22,798 bases of DNA from contig JAVBQL010000022.1 in NCBI GenBank assembly GCA_031549085.1, forward strand, positions 1 to 22,798, in the 5' to 3' direction. The notes below the pieces were generated by a model, which saw only the letters and a list, made by a program, of their open reading frames with translations, was not told the DNA's origin and searched no databases. Made by a program: the position numbers and the translations under genes. Source of the DNA: JAVBQL01 sp031549085 (GTDB lineage: Bacteria; Spirochaetota; GWE2-31-10; MWDO01). This document shows positions 1 through 7,116 of this stretch, one piece after another. The number at the start of each line of letters is the position of its first letter. The first letter of the stretch is position 1.

Positions 1-64
1 AGAGAGAAAAGCTAAATATCCTTTTTGTTTTTTTGCACTATTTTTTGTTATAGGCTTACATACC

Positions 65-70
65 TATAGC
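65..70 (+). promoter_or_regulatory. -10-like box of structured element copy 1
   Basis: TATAGC lies directly upstream of an ATGG tetranucleotide. The same arrangement (TATACA then ATGG) occurs at 22555-22564 in copy 2, and the downstream sequence aligns with about one indel as far as the left conserved block. No convincing -35 is seen at 17-bp spacing here; TTGTTA at 45-50 is 14 bp away. The call rests on the box being in the same place in both copies. Confidence 0.3.
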
Positions 71-296
71 ATGGCCAGTTTCAATATTGTTGTCTGTTAC
101 CACCACTTCAACCTCACAGATATTAAAATCTTTTTGGTTTACTACTTATCAGCAAGTTGCACTTAATAGGTAAACGTCACTTAAAAAAATAAAAAAAAAG
201 AGAGAATAAATATTTAGAGGGGTGGGATTTTATCCCCCCCTCTAAATATTTACTTTTTCTTTCTTCATTTTCTTTTTTAAGTAGCGTTCGCTCGTT
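71..296 (+). ncRNA. Structured repeat element, copy 1 (candidate ncRNA)
   Basis: This element has a near copy at 22561-22782. The left conserved block (143-189) matches 22632-22678 at 45 of 47 positions, the two differences being T/C changes at 158 and 171. The right block (268-296) matches 22754-22782 at 28 of 29. Between them lies a long hairpin. AACGTCACTT (173-182) pairs imperfectly with AAGTAGCGTT (279-288). A purine tract (183-206) faces a pyrimidine tract (253-278). The inner stem TAAATATTTAGAGGGG (207-222) pairs perfectly with 237-252 and is capped by GGG/CCC around loop ATTTTAT. The inner stem differs completely in sequence from copy 2. A weaker hairpin (110-139) precedes the left block. 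A -10-like TATAGC (65-70) sits immediately before the aligned ATGG at 71, suggesting transcription on the plus strand. The 5' end and the RNA nature are inferred; it could instead be a DNA hairpin site. I do not recognise the family. Confidence 0.6.
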
Positions 297-545
297 TGAT
301 ATTATCGTACTGACATGGAAACTAGGTATCAAGTTTTAATAGCTAGTGAAATACTAATAGTACGTAAATTATAAGTGAGTTATACTAACCATTAGATATG
401 TGATGAAAAGAATCAAATGACGAAAAAAAAACATAAAAAATATTAATTTATTGCCGTTTCTAAAAAAAGTTACTTTTATTTATAGACTCATTATGATAAA
501 ATACTCTATGATTATTAAATCTTAATCTATTTTAAGGATGGAGTT
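297..545. other. AT-rich intergenic region upstream of the ABC operon
   Basis: No coding region is seen. A weak nested stem-loop occurs at about 306-364: CGTA pairs with TACG, and CTA and GTAT pair with ATAC and TAG. Near the gene there is a possible promoter, TTACTT (470-475) and TATGAT (492-497) with 16-bp spacing, about 50 bp before the ATPase start. The purine-rich GGATGGAG just before the ATG at 546 serves as ribosome binding site. The promoter is weak by sequence. Confidence 0.35.
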
Positions 546-1232
546 ATGCAAAATATTGTTGAAACTAGAGGACTTGTAAAGGATTACTACATTAACAAGC
601 TTGTTGTTAATGCCTTACGAGGGATAGATATTACATTCTCCAAAGGGGAATTTAGTGCGATTGTTGGTCCATCTGGCAGTGGAAAATCGACTCTCTTGCA
701 TCTAATTGGATGTCTTGATACAGTAACAGCTGGGACCATAACCGTTGATGGAGAGAGCATTGAGACCCTAAAAAAAGACCAATTGGCAAAGCTTAGACGA
801 GAGAAGATTGGTTTTATCTTTCAAGCTTACAACTTGATACCAGTTTTGACTGCTTATGAAAATGTTGCCTATCCATTAGTATTGCTTGGGTACAAAGAGG
901 CTAGAATAAAAGAGATATCATTCAAGGCACTTAAAGATGTTGGTTTGGACGGAATGGAAAATAGAAAACCAAAAGAATTATCAGGCGGACAGCAGCAGCG
1001 TATTGCTATTGCCCGTGCATTGGCAAAGAGCCCAAAGCTTATATTGGCTGATGAGCCAACTGCAAACCTTGATTCAAAAATTGGTGCATCAATATTGGAG
1101 CTTATGCTTGACTTAAACAAGAGAGAGGGAACAACTTTCATATTTTCTACTCATGATAATATGGTTATGCAATATGCAAGAAAACTTATCTATATTCGTG
1201 ATGGAAAAATTGTGAAAGAGGAGACAAAATGA
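546..1232 (+). CDS. LolD/MacB-type ABC transporter ATPase
   Basis: This is a 228-residue ABC ATPase, the usual length for LolD-type subunits. It powers the FtsX-fold permeases encoded just downstream at the inner membrane. All motifs are intact: Walker A GPSGSGKST at 41-49, Q-loop FQAYNL at 92-97, signature LSGGQQQR at 145-152, Walker B LILADEP at 165-171, D-loop at about 174-177 and the switch histidine in STHD at 201-204. The LSGGQQQR signature and the MacB/LolD-like spacing place it in the o228 family, which drives mechanotransmission (lipoprotein release or efflux) rather than import. Its stop overlaps the first permease start in ATGA, indicating translational coupling. Start chosen because GGATGGAG lies just upstream. 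The substrate cannot be told from sequence; lipoprotein sorting (LolCDE-like) and MacB-like export are both possible. Confidence 0.93.
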   Translation: MQNIVETRGLVKDYYINKLVVNALRGIDITFSKGEFSAIVGPSGSGKSTLLHLIGCLDTVTAGTITVDGESIETLKKDQLAKLRREKIGFIFQAYNLIPVLTAYENVAYPLVLLGYKEARIKEISFKALKDVGLDGMENRKPKELSGGQQQRIAIARALAKSPKLILADEPTANLDSKIGASILELMLDLNKREGTTFIFSTHDNMVMQYARKLIYIRDGKIVKEETK

Positions 1233-2608
1233 GTCTAAACTATTTCTCAATAGCACTTAAGAACTTGACTAGACATAAGTCAAAGTCAATCACCACAATT
1301 CTTGCTGTTGTAATAGTTGTTGCTGCCTATATATTGGTTGACTCTATGCTTGTTGGAGTGAATATAGAGTCGAAAAGAAATATTGTCAACTATGAGATTG
1401 GAAGCTCTAAAATATATAAAAAAGAGTACTATGATATAAAAGATGAGAGACCTATGTATGAGAGCTTCACGAATTGGAAGCCTATTGTAGATCTTCTCGA
1501 TAAAAATGGCTTTAATTCTGCTCCAAGGTTTACATTTGGAGGAAGCCTGATTGGCGAAGAGGTTGAACTGCCATTTCTTTTTTATGGAGTCTACCCAGAT
1601 ATGGAACGTGAGACATTTGGATATAGCGACTATATTTTGGAGGGCGGAAAATTTATTGATGATAGCGGTGAGTTTGATATAGTTCTTGGTGTCAATGGTG
1701 CAAATGACCTTGGTGCTAAAGTTGGTGACCTAATCACTCTATCTACAATAATTGATGAATATGATGAGGAGAGGGGCGGAAAAATTTCTCATAGAAATGA
1801 GATTTTGACACTTACCGTTGTTGGCCTGCTTGAGTCACCAAACCCTTTGATAAATGGAAATGTTGGCTATATTCCAATGAACATATTGAAAGATGAAAAC
1901 GGCTTGTATATAGAAGATTATGTAACAGACATCTGTATCAGAAAGAAAGGTGCGGATAAACATGCCCTTCCAAAGAAGAGCGAATCGGCAGTGGTTGTTG
2001 CTGATATATTAAAGAAACAATATAGTGACCTAAGAGAGTATGACAGAGAAATTGAAGATGGGAAAAAGGTAACTACAGAGAAGATTGGATATCTTTTTGA
2101 TAATGACCTATTGCTTGTTGATTGGAGCGAAGATGCCTCAGATTTCATAAAGGTTGCGAATGCCGACAGGTCTGCGACAGGTATATTTATTCTTTTATTA
2201 CTATTTTTATCGTTCATAGGTATAAATAACACAATGCTATTGGCTGTGATGGACAGGACCAAGGAGATTGGGATGATAAGGTCTCTTGGTATGACAGATG
2301 GGCAGGTTATTAGACTATTTCTAACAGAGGCGTTTCTATTTGGGTTCATTGGGGCGATTGTTGGTACTATTATTGGTGTAGTATTGAATATTTTTATGGT
2401 TCAATATGGGATTGATATGACTAGCATGATGCAGGACATTGATGGAACATATGGCTACCGCTTTAAAGGTGTTATGAAATCGGCTTGGAGTATAAAGGCG
2501 ATAGTTATTGCTTCAATAATTGCGATGGTTTCTGCGGTTGTCTCATCGATAGCACCAAGCAGAATGGCTGTGAAAAAGAGCATAACCGATGCCTTGAGGT
2601 TTGAATAA
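1229..2608 (+). CDS. FtsX-fold ABC permease 1 (LolC/E or MacB-like)
   Basis: This 459-residue inner-membrane permease has the classic type VII ABC layout. One N-terminal transmembrane helix (about residues 20-43) is followed by a periplasmic domain of about 280 residues, then three C-terminal helices starting near residue 318 with the segment after NNTMLLAVMDRTKEIGM. The run RTKEIGMIRSLGM is the family's conserved cytoplasmic coupling segment between helices 2 and 3. The gene starts inside the ATPase stop (ATGA). It is closely paralogous to the next gene over its whole length, so the two probably form a heterodimer with a dimer of the ATPase, as LolC and LolE do. There is no obvious periplasmic adaptor (MacA-like) gene nearby, which favours a LolCDE-like role over efflux. 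Substrate unknown. Confidence 0.9.
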   Translation: MSLNYFSIALKNLTRHKSKSITTILAVVIVVAAYILVDSMLVGVNIESKRNIVNYEIGSSKIYKKEYYDIKDERPMYESFTNWKPIVDLLDKNGFNSAPRFTFGGSLIGEEVELPFLFYGVYPDMERETFGYSDYILEGGKFIDDSGEFDIVLGVNGANDLGAKVGDLITLSTIIDEYDEERGGKISHRNEILTLTVVGLLESPNPLINGNVGYIPMNILKDENGLYIEDYVTDICIRKKGADKHALPKKSESAVVVADILKKQYSDLREYDREIEDGKKVTTEKIGYLFDNDLLLVDWSEDASDFIKVANADRSATGIFILLLLFLSFIGINNTMLLAVMDRTKEIGMIRSLGMTDGQVIRLFLTEAFLFGFIGAIVGTIIGVVLNIFMVQYGIDMTSMMQDIDGTYGYRFKGVMKSAWSIKAIVIASIIAMVSAVVSSIAPSRMAVKKSITDALRFE

Positions 2609-2648
2609 AATTTGTCTAAAAATTTTTGATTTTTAGGAGATAAAAAAA

Positions 2649-4019
2649 ATGAAAGTAAATATGTTTTCGATAGCGTTAAGAAATTTAACTAGACATACAT
2701 CAAAAACAGTTACAACAACCCTTGCTGTTGTTATAGTGATTGCTGCCTATATTTTGATAGATGGTATGTTCACTGGAATGGACATAGAGTCAAGAAGAAA
2801 TATAGTAAACTATGAGGTTGGAAGTTCAAAAATATATAAAAAAGCATATTATGATATAAAAGATGAGCGGCCAATGTATGAGTGCTTTGACAATTGGGAG
2901 CCAATTGTTAGCCTTCTTGATAAGAATGGTTTTAACAGTGCCCCAAGATTTGTCTTTGGCGGGAGCCTCATTGGCGAGGAGGTTGAGCTTCCATTTATGT
3001 TCTATGGTGTAGACCCGGAGAGTGAAAAGGCGACCTTTGGTTACAGCGACTATATAGTTAGCGGAGGAAAATATATTGAGAGTGGAAATTTTGATATTGT
3101 GCTTGGAGTAAATGGAGCAAGCGATTTGGGAGCCAAGGTTGGTGACCTAATTACTCTCTCTACAATAATTGATGAGTATGATGAAAATGGTAAAATTATA
3201 CATAGAAATGAGATATTGACCCTTGAAATTGTTGGGCTCTTGAACTCTACAAACAATATGCTGAATGGAAATATTGGCTATATACCAATTGATATACTTA
3301 GAGATGAGAATGGTCTATATATAGAAAATAATATAACTGAAATATGTATTAGAAAAAAGGGTGCTGACAAGCATGCCCTTCCAGATAAAAAAGAGTCAAC
3401 AGAGAGTGTTGCCGCAATTCTATCAAAAGAGTTTACACTCAAAGATTATATGAAGAATGTAACAATTGGCAAAGTTACAAAAAATGAGAATGTGGGCTAT
3501 ATATTTGATGATAATGAACTATTACTTATCAATTGGAAGGAAGATGTGCTTGATTTTATTGCGGTTGCATCATCAAAGCAATCAATAAGCAGCATATTTG
3601 TTATATTGCTATTTTTCCTCTCATTTATAGGAATCAATAATACTATGCTTATGGCGGTTATGGACAGAACAAAGGAGACGGGAATGCTAAGGTCACTTGG
3701 AATGACCGATGGTGAGGTTGTTAGACTATTTTTGTATGAGGCATTTTTTATAGGACTGCTTGGAGGACTTATTGGGATTGCTCTTGGCTGTTTGGGAAAT
3801 GTCTATATGGTTAATCACGGGCTCGATTTTACAAAGGCTCTGGAGGGCTTCAGCGGTTCATTTGGCTATCGCTCTACCTTTATCTTTAAATCTGCATGGA
3901 ATCCATCTATAATGATATTTTCAGGTCTCCTTGCAATTGTTGCTTCTGTTGTGGCATCGATTGCACCAAGCAGATTGGCAGTTAAAAAGACGATAGCGGA
4001 TGCCTTAAGATTTGAGTAA
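2649..4019 (+). CDS. FtsX-fold ABC permease 2, tandem paralogue
   Basis: This 456-residue permease is a tandem duplicate of the preceding gene. Shared stretches include SRRNIVNYEVGSSKIYKKAY, GGSLIGEEVELPF, GAKVGDLITLSTIIDEYDE and RKKGADKHALP in the periplasmic domain, and INNTML.AVMDRTKE.GM.RSLGM at the coupling segment. The last transmembrane helices and the loop near residues 400-425 are clearly more diverged. An AGGAG (2635-2639) lies 9 bases before the ATG, and the gap after permease 1 is only 40 bases, so the operon continues. It probably pairs with permease 1 in an ATPase-driven complex for envelope lipoproteins or lipids; that role is inference from the family. Confidence 0.9.
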   Translation: MKVNMFSIALRNLTRHTSKTVTTTLAVVIVIAAYILIDGMFTGMDIESRRNIVNYEVGSSKIYKKAYYDIKDERPMYECFDNWEPIVSLLDKNGFNSAPRFVFGGSLIGEEVELPFMFYGVDPESEKATFGYSDYIVSGGKYIESGNFDIVLGVNGASDLGAKVGDLITLSTIIDEYDENGKIIHRNEILTLEIVGLLNSTNNMLNGNIGYIPIDILRDENGLYIENNITEICIRKKGADKHALPDKKESTESVAAILSKEFTLKDYMKNVTIGKVTKNENVGYIFDDNELLLINWKEDVLDFIAVASSKQSISSIFVILLFFLSFIGINNTMLMAVMDRTKETGMLRSLGMTDGEVVRLFLYEAFFIGLLGGLIGIALGCLGNVYMVNHGLDFTKALEGFSGSFGYRSTFIFKSAWNPSIMIFSGLLAIVASVVASIAPSRLAVKKTIADALRFE

Positions 4020-4221
4020 AAAGTTACTTTTTGGTATCTTAATTGAGATTTTGGTGATAATTGAATATTTTAAGATAGAATTAGAAAGATAATATTTTTT
4101 TTGTACAAAATATGTGTCAAAAATGATGTGGCACATAAAAAGTTAAAAAGTAGCATGCTTTTCTTTACTTAAAATGAGTTCAGAAAGGATGTGGCTCGCA
4201 AAAAAGAATGGAGGTATTAAG
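4020..4221. other. Gap between permeases 2 and 3 with weak stem-loops
   Basis: This 202-bp gap is longer than others in the operon. TATCTTAA (4035-4042) pairs with TTAAGATA (4070-4077), and TATGTGTC (4111-4118) pairs with GGCACATA (4130-4137). Neither is followed by a clear U-run, so I do not call a terminator. They could attenuate or separate expression of the third permease. Confidence 0.3.
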
Positions 4222-5487
4222 ATGGTTAGTTTGCAGTATATTTCTAAAATAGCGTATCGTAATATATATAGAAATATTAGGAGAACTGCTCTCTGTATAG
4301 TTGCAATTGCGGTTGCAGTCTTTTTCATTGTTGTTATGATGGGGCTTCTGACTGGAATGGTGGGCAATGGCTTTGATACAATAAAGCTCTATGAGACAGG
4401 GGATCTTAATATAGTAGATAGAGAGCAGAAGATTAAAGAGGGCTTGAAGACCGTGCTCTATCCAATTGAGTTTGATAGCATCACTGCAGATGAATTTGTG
4501 GATGAAATTAGAAAGATCAATAATGTCAAAGAGGTGGAGAAGAGAATATCTGTCTATTGTACTTTCAAGGACTCTAATGTTAAAAATGGTGTTATCTGGG
4601 GTATCAATGTTGAAGATGAGTTCAAACATAAGAGCTTCAACCTTGCAACAAGAACAAACAAGCTTGTTGAGGGGCGCTTTCCTGAGATGGGAGCCAATGA
4701 GTGTGCAATAGGTATGAGCATGGCAAAGAAGATGGGCATTGGCCTTGGGGACAAAATTACATATAAGATGATCTCAAATACTCTATCTGATAAATTTATG
4801 GCGCCAGAGATTGTTGGTATATTTGATTTTGACTACTATGAGGTAAATAAGAACTATATAATTGTTCCAATAGACAGACTTGAAAAGGTGCTTAATCTAA
4901 ATGATATGGCACAGAGCATAATAATATATCTAAAAAATGAGGGTGAGCTTGATAAGACAAGGGCTGAGATAGAGGCATTAGTAAAAAAATATGATCCTGA
5001 TGATAATCTCTTGGTTCGAAGCTGGAAAGAGAACTATCTCTACTCATTTATGCAGATAGCAATTGTCTCATATGGAGTGATATTTGCAGTGTTTCTAATA
5101 GTTGCTTCGTTCTTAATAGTAAATACAATCACTATGGTTATTCATGAGCGTATAAAAGAGATTGGTATGATGGGCTCTCTTGGTATGAGCAGAGGTGAGA
5201 TTGTGTTGACGTTTTTCTTTGAGGCTCTGTTTTTAAGTATAATTGGGGCTCTCTTTGGGGCAATTCTTGGAGGAGCGACAACCTTTATTCTCTCATTCTT
5301 CCCATTTAATATGGCTAGAGATTTTGGTACAGAGATGGCAGGAATTGGGAACACAATATTTATAAAGTTTTCATTCTTGAATACTCTAATCAGTTTCTTG
5401 ATAGGTGTGGTTGTCTCTTCACTATTCACAATCTTCCCATCTTTAAGGTCGGCATTTATTGAGCCTGTTGAGGCACTTCGAAGATGA
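4222..5487 (+). CDS. FtsX-fold ABC permease 3 (LolE-like)
   Basis: This 421-residue permease has the same fold as the two upstream genes but is only distantly related to them. One N-terminal membrane helix (about 21-42) is followed by a periplasmic domain and three C-terminal helices. The coupling segment reads ITMVIHERIKEIGMMGSLGM. I place the start at the ATG at 4222 because GGAGG (4210-4214) sits 7 bases upstream; an in-frame ATG at 4174 would add 16 polar residues without a ribosome binding site. It probably shares the single ATPase of the operon, giving one ATPase with three permeases. No gene for a periplasmic carrier such as LolA follows. Confidence 0.85.
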   Translation: MVSLQYISKIAYRNIYRNIRRTALCIVAIAVAVFFIVVMMGLLTGMVGNGFDTIKLYETGDLNIVDREQKIKEGLKTVLYPIEFDSITADEFVDEIRKINNVKEVEKRISVYCTFKDSNVKNGVIWGINVEDEFKHKSFNLATRTNKLVEGRFPEMGANECAIGMSMAKKMGIGLGDKITYKMISNTLSDKFMAPEIVGIFDFDYYEVNKNYIIVPIDRLEKVLNLNDMAQSIIIYLKNEGELDKTRAEIEALVKKYDPDDNLLVRSWKENYLYSFMQIAIVSYGVIFAVFLIVASFLIVNTITMVIHERIKEIGMMGSLGMSRGEIVLTFFFEALFLSIIGALFGAILGGATTFILSFFPFNMARDFGTEMAGIGNTIFIKFSFLNTLISFLIGVVVSSLFTIFPSLRSAFIEPVEALRR

Positions 5488-5507
5488 TGGGTTCTACTTT
5501 GTTTAGA

Positions 5508-5537
5508 TTGACTTCTTCATATCCTTTGCTTTTTATA
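5508..5537 (+). promoter_or_regulatory. Possible promoter for a small RNA
   Basis: TTGACT (5508-5513) and TTTATA (5532-5537) are 18 bp apart, about 20 bp after the third permease stop and just upstream of the hairpin-rich segment ending in a terminator. The -10 is a weak match, so this is a suggestion only. Confidence 0.25.
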
Positions 5538-5544
5538 GAGAGAG

Positions 5545-5717
5545 GGTATGGAGGGGAGCTTTTTTTAGTACAAGATATAAAAGCATTGATTTCTGTTGAT
5601 ATAGAGGAGAGAAATCTTTGTCTTCTATATCTTGTAGTCTTTAAAACAAATATTCTTTCAAACCGAATTTGTCAGAAAAGAGGGATAATTTTTTTTATAA
5701 ATTATCCCTCTTTTTTT
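5545..5717 (+). ncRNA. Candidate small RNA or structured 3' UTR
   Basis: The segment contains a long imperfect hairpin: TACAAGATATA (5569-5579) pairs perfectly with 5626-5636. Pairing continues inward through AAGCA with one mismatch and one bulge, then GATTTC (5588-5593) pairs with GAAATC (5611-5616) around a 17-nt loop. It ends at the intrinsic terminator at 5676-5717. A possible promoter lies at 5508-5537. A third stem (5518-5527 with 5541-5550, 10 bp with G-T pairs) overlaps the proposed promoter and would exist only in permease read-through RNA. It could be an independent sRNA or simply the 3' UTR of the ABC operon. An 82-codon open frame runs through it but crosses the terminator hairpin and does not look coding. 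Confidence 0.35.
5676..5717 (+). terminator. Intrinsic terminator after the ABC operon
   Basis: A perfect 15-bp stem, AAAAGAGGGATAATT (5676-5690) with its complement at 5700-5714, encloses a 9-nt AT loop and is followed by a T-run. The A-run on the left side makes it potentially bidirectional. Confidence 0.85.
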
Positions 5718-5772
5718 ATGAAAAAAATATAATTATTTTTAATTATATATATATTTTTTTTAGGAGCGGAGT

Positions 5773-6027
5773 ATGAATAAAAAAGTTTTTTGTGAGTATT
5801 GTGGTCTTAGCTTTTCGACTTCAGAGGAGCTTAAGGCCGGTTTCTGTTTTAAGCATCCAGATGGTGCAAACAGCGGACATCACAAAGAGTATAAGGGGGG
5901 TGATAGAGATCTCTATGCTTGCAAATATTGTGGATTTACCCTTCCAACAATTGCAGGGCTGGTTAGTCTTCCTTGTGAGAAACATCCAAATGGTAAAAAT
6001 TTGGGTAGACATGCACCAAAAGTATAG
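5773..6027 (+). CDS. Small tandem Cys3His-type putative zinc-binding protein
   Basis: This 84-residue protein is built from two copies of one motif, offset by 43 residues: C7-x2-C10-x14-C25-x2-H28 and C50-x2-C53-x14-C68-x2-H71. Each is followed by P, G, N, G and one or two further histidines (H36/H37 and H80). Each unit thus offers three cysteines and one or more histidines, which suggests binding of one zinc ion per unit; metal binding is inference. The start follows AGGAG at a good distance. It lies alone between the ABC-operon terminator and the Tat operon. I do not recognise a named family or function. It has no signal peptide or membrane segment, so it is presumably cytoplasmic. The repeat means the gene arose by internal duplication. 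Confidence 0.8.
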   Translation: MNKKVFCEYCGLSFSTSEELKAGFCFKHPDGANSGHHKEYKGGDRDLYACKYCGFTLPTIAGLVSLPCEKHPNGKNLGRHAPKV

Positions 6028-6172
6028 TTATTATATTTTTAAGACATTTTTTTTAATCAATAATCCTCTTTTTTGCTAAATTATAGCTTTCGGGAGGAGC
6101 TTTTATAATAATACATAACATTTTCTACGATCTATAAAATATCATATTTCGTTCTTATGATAAAGAAAGTTG

Positions 6173-6201
6173 TTGACAAAGAGCTTTCCTTTTTGTTAAC
6201 T
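6173..6201 (+). promoter_or_regulatory. Putative promoter of the tat operon
   Basis: A consensus TTGACA (6173-6178) and a weak TTAACT (6196-6201) are spaced by 17 bp, upstream of tatA. The ribosome binding site GAGGTGA (6211-6217) is strong and close to the ATG at 6221. The -10 matches consensus at only three positions. Confidence 0.45.
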
Positions 6202-6220
6202 TTTATTATAGAGGTGATTT

Positions 6221-6415
6221 ATGAATTTAGGATTACCAGAATTGCTAGTAATTTTTTTGGTTGTATTACTAGTTTTTGGAGCGAAAAGATTACCAGAATT
6301 GGCAAAAAGTTTTGGCAAGGCTATACAATCTTTTAAAAAAGGAATGAAAGACGTAACTGATGAGGTCTCTTCGTCAGAAGAAGAGCTTTCAGAGAAAAAA
6401 GAAGAAGATAAGTAG
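6221..6415 (+). CDS. tatA: Twin-arginine translocase subunit TatA
   Basis: This 64-residue protein has the standard TatA plan: a short periplasmic N-terminus, one transmembrane helix (about residues 5-20), the hinge FGAKRLPELA (19-28), an amphipathic helix (about 23-40) and an acidic-basic C-terminal tail rich in E and K. TatA forms the translocation assembly that moves folded proteins across the inner membrane. The strong GAGGTGA ribosome binding site fixes the start. The stop shares one base with the next start (TAGTG), so tatA and tatC are translationally coupled. No tatB is visible, as in minimal TatAC systems. Followed by tatC and two redox genes, which suggests the system serves them. 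Confidence 0.95.
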   Translation: MNLGLPELLVIFLVVLLVFGAKRLPELAKSFGKAIQSFKKGMKDVTDEVSSSEEELSEKKEEDK

Positions 6416-7116
6416 TGGCAACAGAGCTCGACTATTTTGAACATCTTGAAGTTTTAAGAAAAAAGCTGCTTTGGTCATTGCTCCTCTTTTTTGTTATTAT
6501 GGGAGCTATTTTTTTTAAGGCGGATTACGTTTTGAAATTGCTGCAGTATCCAATTGGGTCTCTTGATATCAATCTCTATTATTTAAAACCGCAAGAAAAA
6601 ATTTCTTGCTATCTAAAGGCATCTATCTTTGTTTCGATTATTTTTGCTTTTCCATATCTTCTTCTGCAGTTAGTCAGTTTTGTCTCTCCAGCATTTAATA
6701 AGCCATACAAAGGTTTTTTGTGGGTGGGAGTGCTCTCTTCAATTATTCTCTTTTGGATAGGGATATTCTTAAGTATACTTTTTGTTTCCCCTTTTGTGTT
6801 TCAGTTTTTAGTAAATTTTGGAAAGGGAGATGGGATAATCCCCCTTTGGAGCATAGAGAGCTATCTAAATCTTCTATTAATAATCTCTTTGGCTATAGGA
6901 ATTACTTTGCAGCTTCCGGTTATATTAGTTATTCTAATAAAAAATAATATATTGCCATTAAAACAATTAAAAAAGCTTAGACCATATATATTTGTATTAT
7001 CATTTATAGTTGGAGCAGTTGTAACCCCAACAGTTGATCCAATAACAATGTCCATTTTTGCTCTATTTTTCTACTTATTATTTGAGATATCATTAATTTT
7101 AGGGAGGCTTTTATGA
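6415..7116 (+). CDS. tatC: Twin-arginine translocase subunit TatC
   Basis: This 233-residue protein is the receptor subunit that recognises twin-arginine signals. It begins with GTG, overlapping the tatA stop by one base. Six transmembrane helices are predicted, at about 18-35, 67-92, 101-126, 144-165, 187-202 and 208-226. The N-terminal EHLEVLRKKLLWSL matches the conserved cytoplasmic TatC segment that binds the signal peptide, and VVTPTVDPITM matches the conserved TPP-D-P loop. The length is slightly short but complete. Its stop overlaps the next start in ATGA, so translation passes directly to the DUF362 gene. Confidence 0.94.
   Translation: MATELDYFEHLEVLRKKLLWSLLLFFVIMGAIFFKADYVLKLLQYPIGSLDINLYYLKPQEKISCYLKASIFVSIIFAFPYLLLQLVSFVSPAFNKPYKGFLWVGVLSSIILFWIGIFLSILFVSPFVFQFLVNFGKGDGIIPLWSIESYLNLLLIISLAIGITLQLPVILVILIKNNILPLKQLKKLRPYIFVLSFIVGAVVTPTVDPITMSIFALFFYLLFEISLILGRLL

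Noticed and set aside
173..288. Integron attC site as an explanation of the structured elements
   Set aside because: The long hairpin fits in outline, but the core sites RYYYAAC and GTTRRRY are not found at the ends and no integron integrase or cassette array is present. The neighbours are housekeeping genes.
71..296. Retron msr-msd as an explanation of the structured elements
   Set aside because: No reverse transcriptase is in the window, and the 3' flank shows no long complement to the 5' flank of the element (no a1/a2 pair). It cannot be excluded if the enzyme is encoded elsewhere.
5484..5732. 82-codon open frame overlapping the third permease stop
   Set aside because: It runs through the strong terminator hairpin and T-run, has no clear ribosome binding site, and its product looks like translated non-coding DNA.
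6079..6110. Possible stem TTATAGCT with AGC-TATAA before the tat promoter
   Set aside because: The pairing needs a bulge, has few G-C pairs and lacks a T-run; not convincing as terminator or riboswitch.
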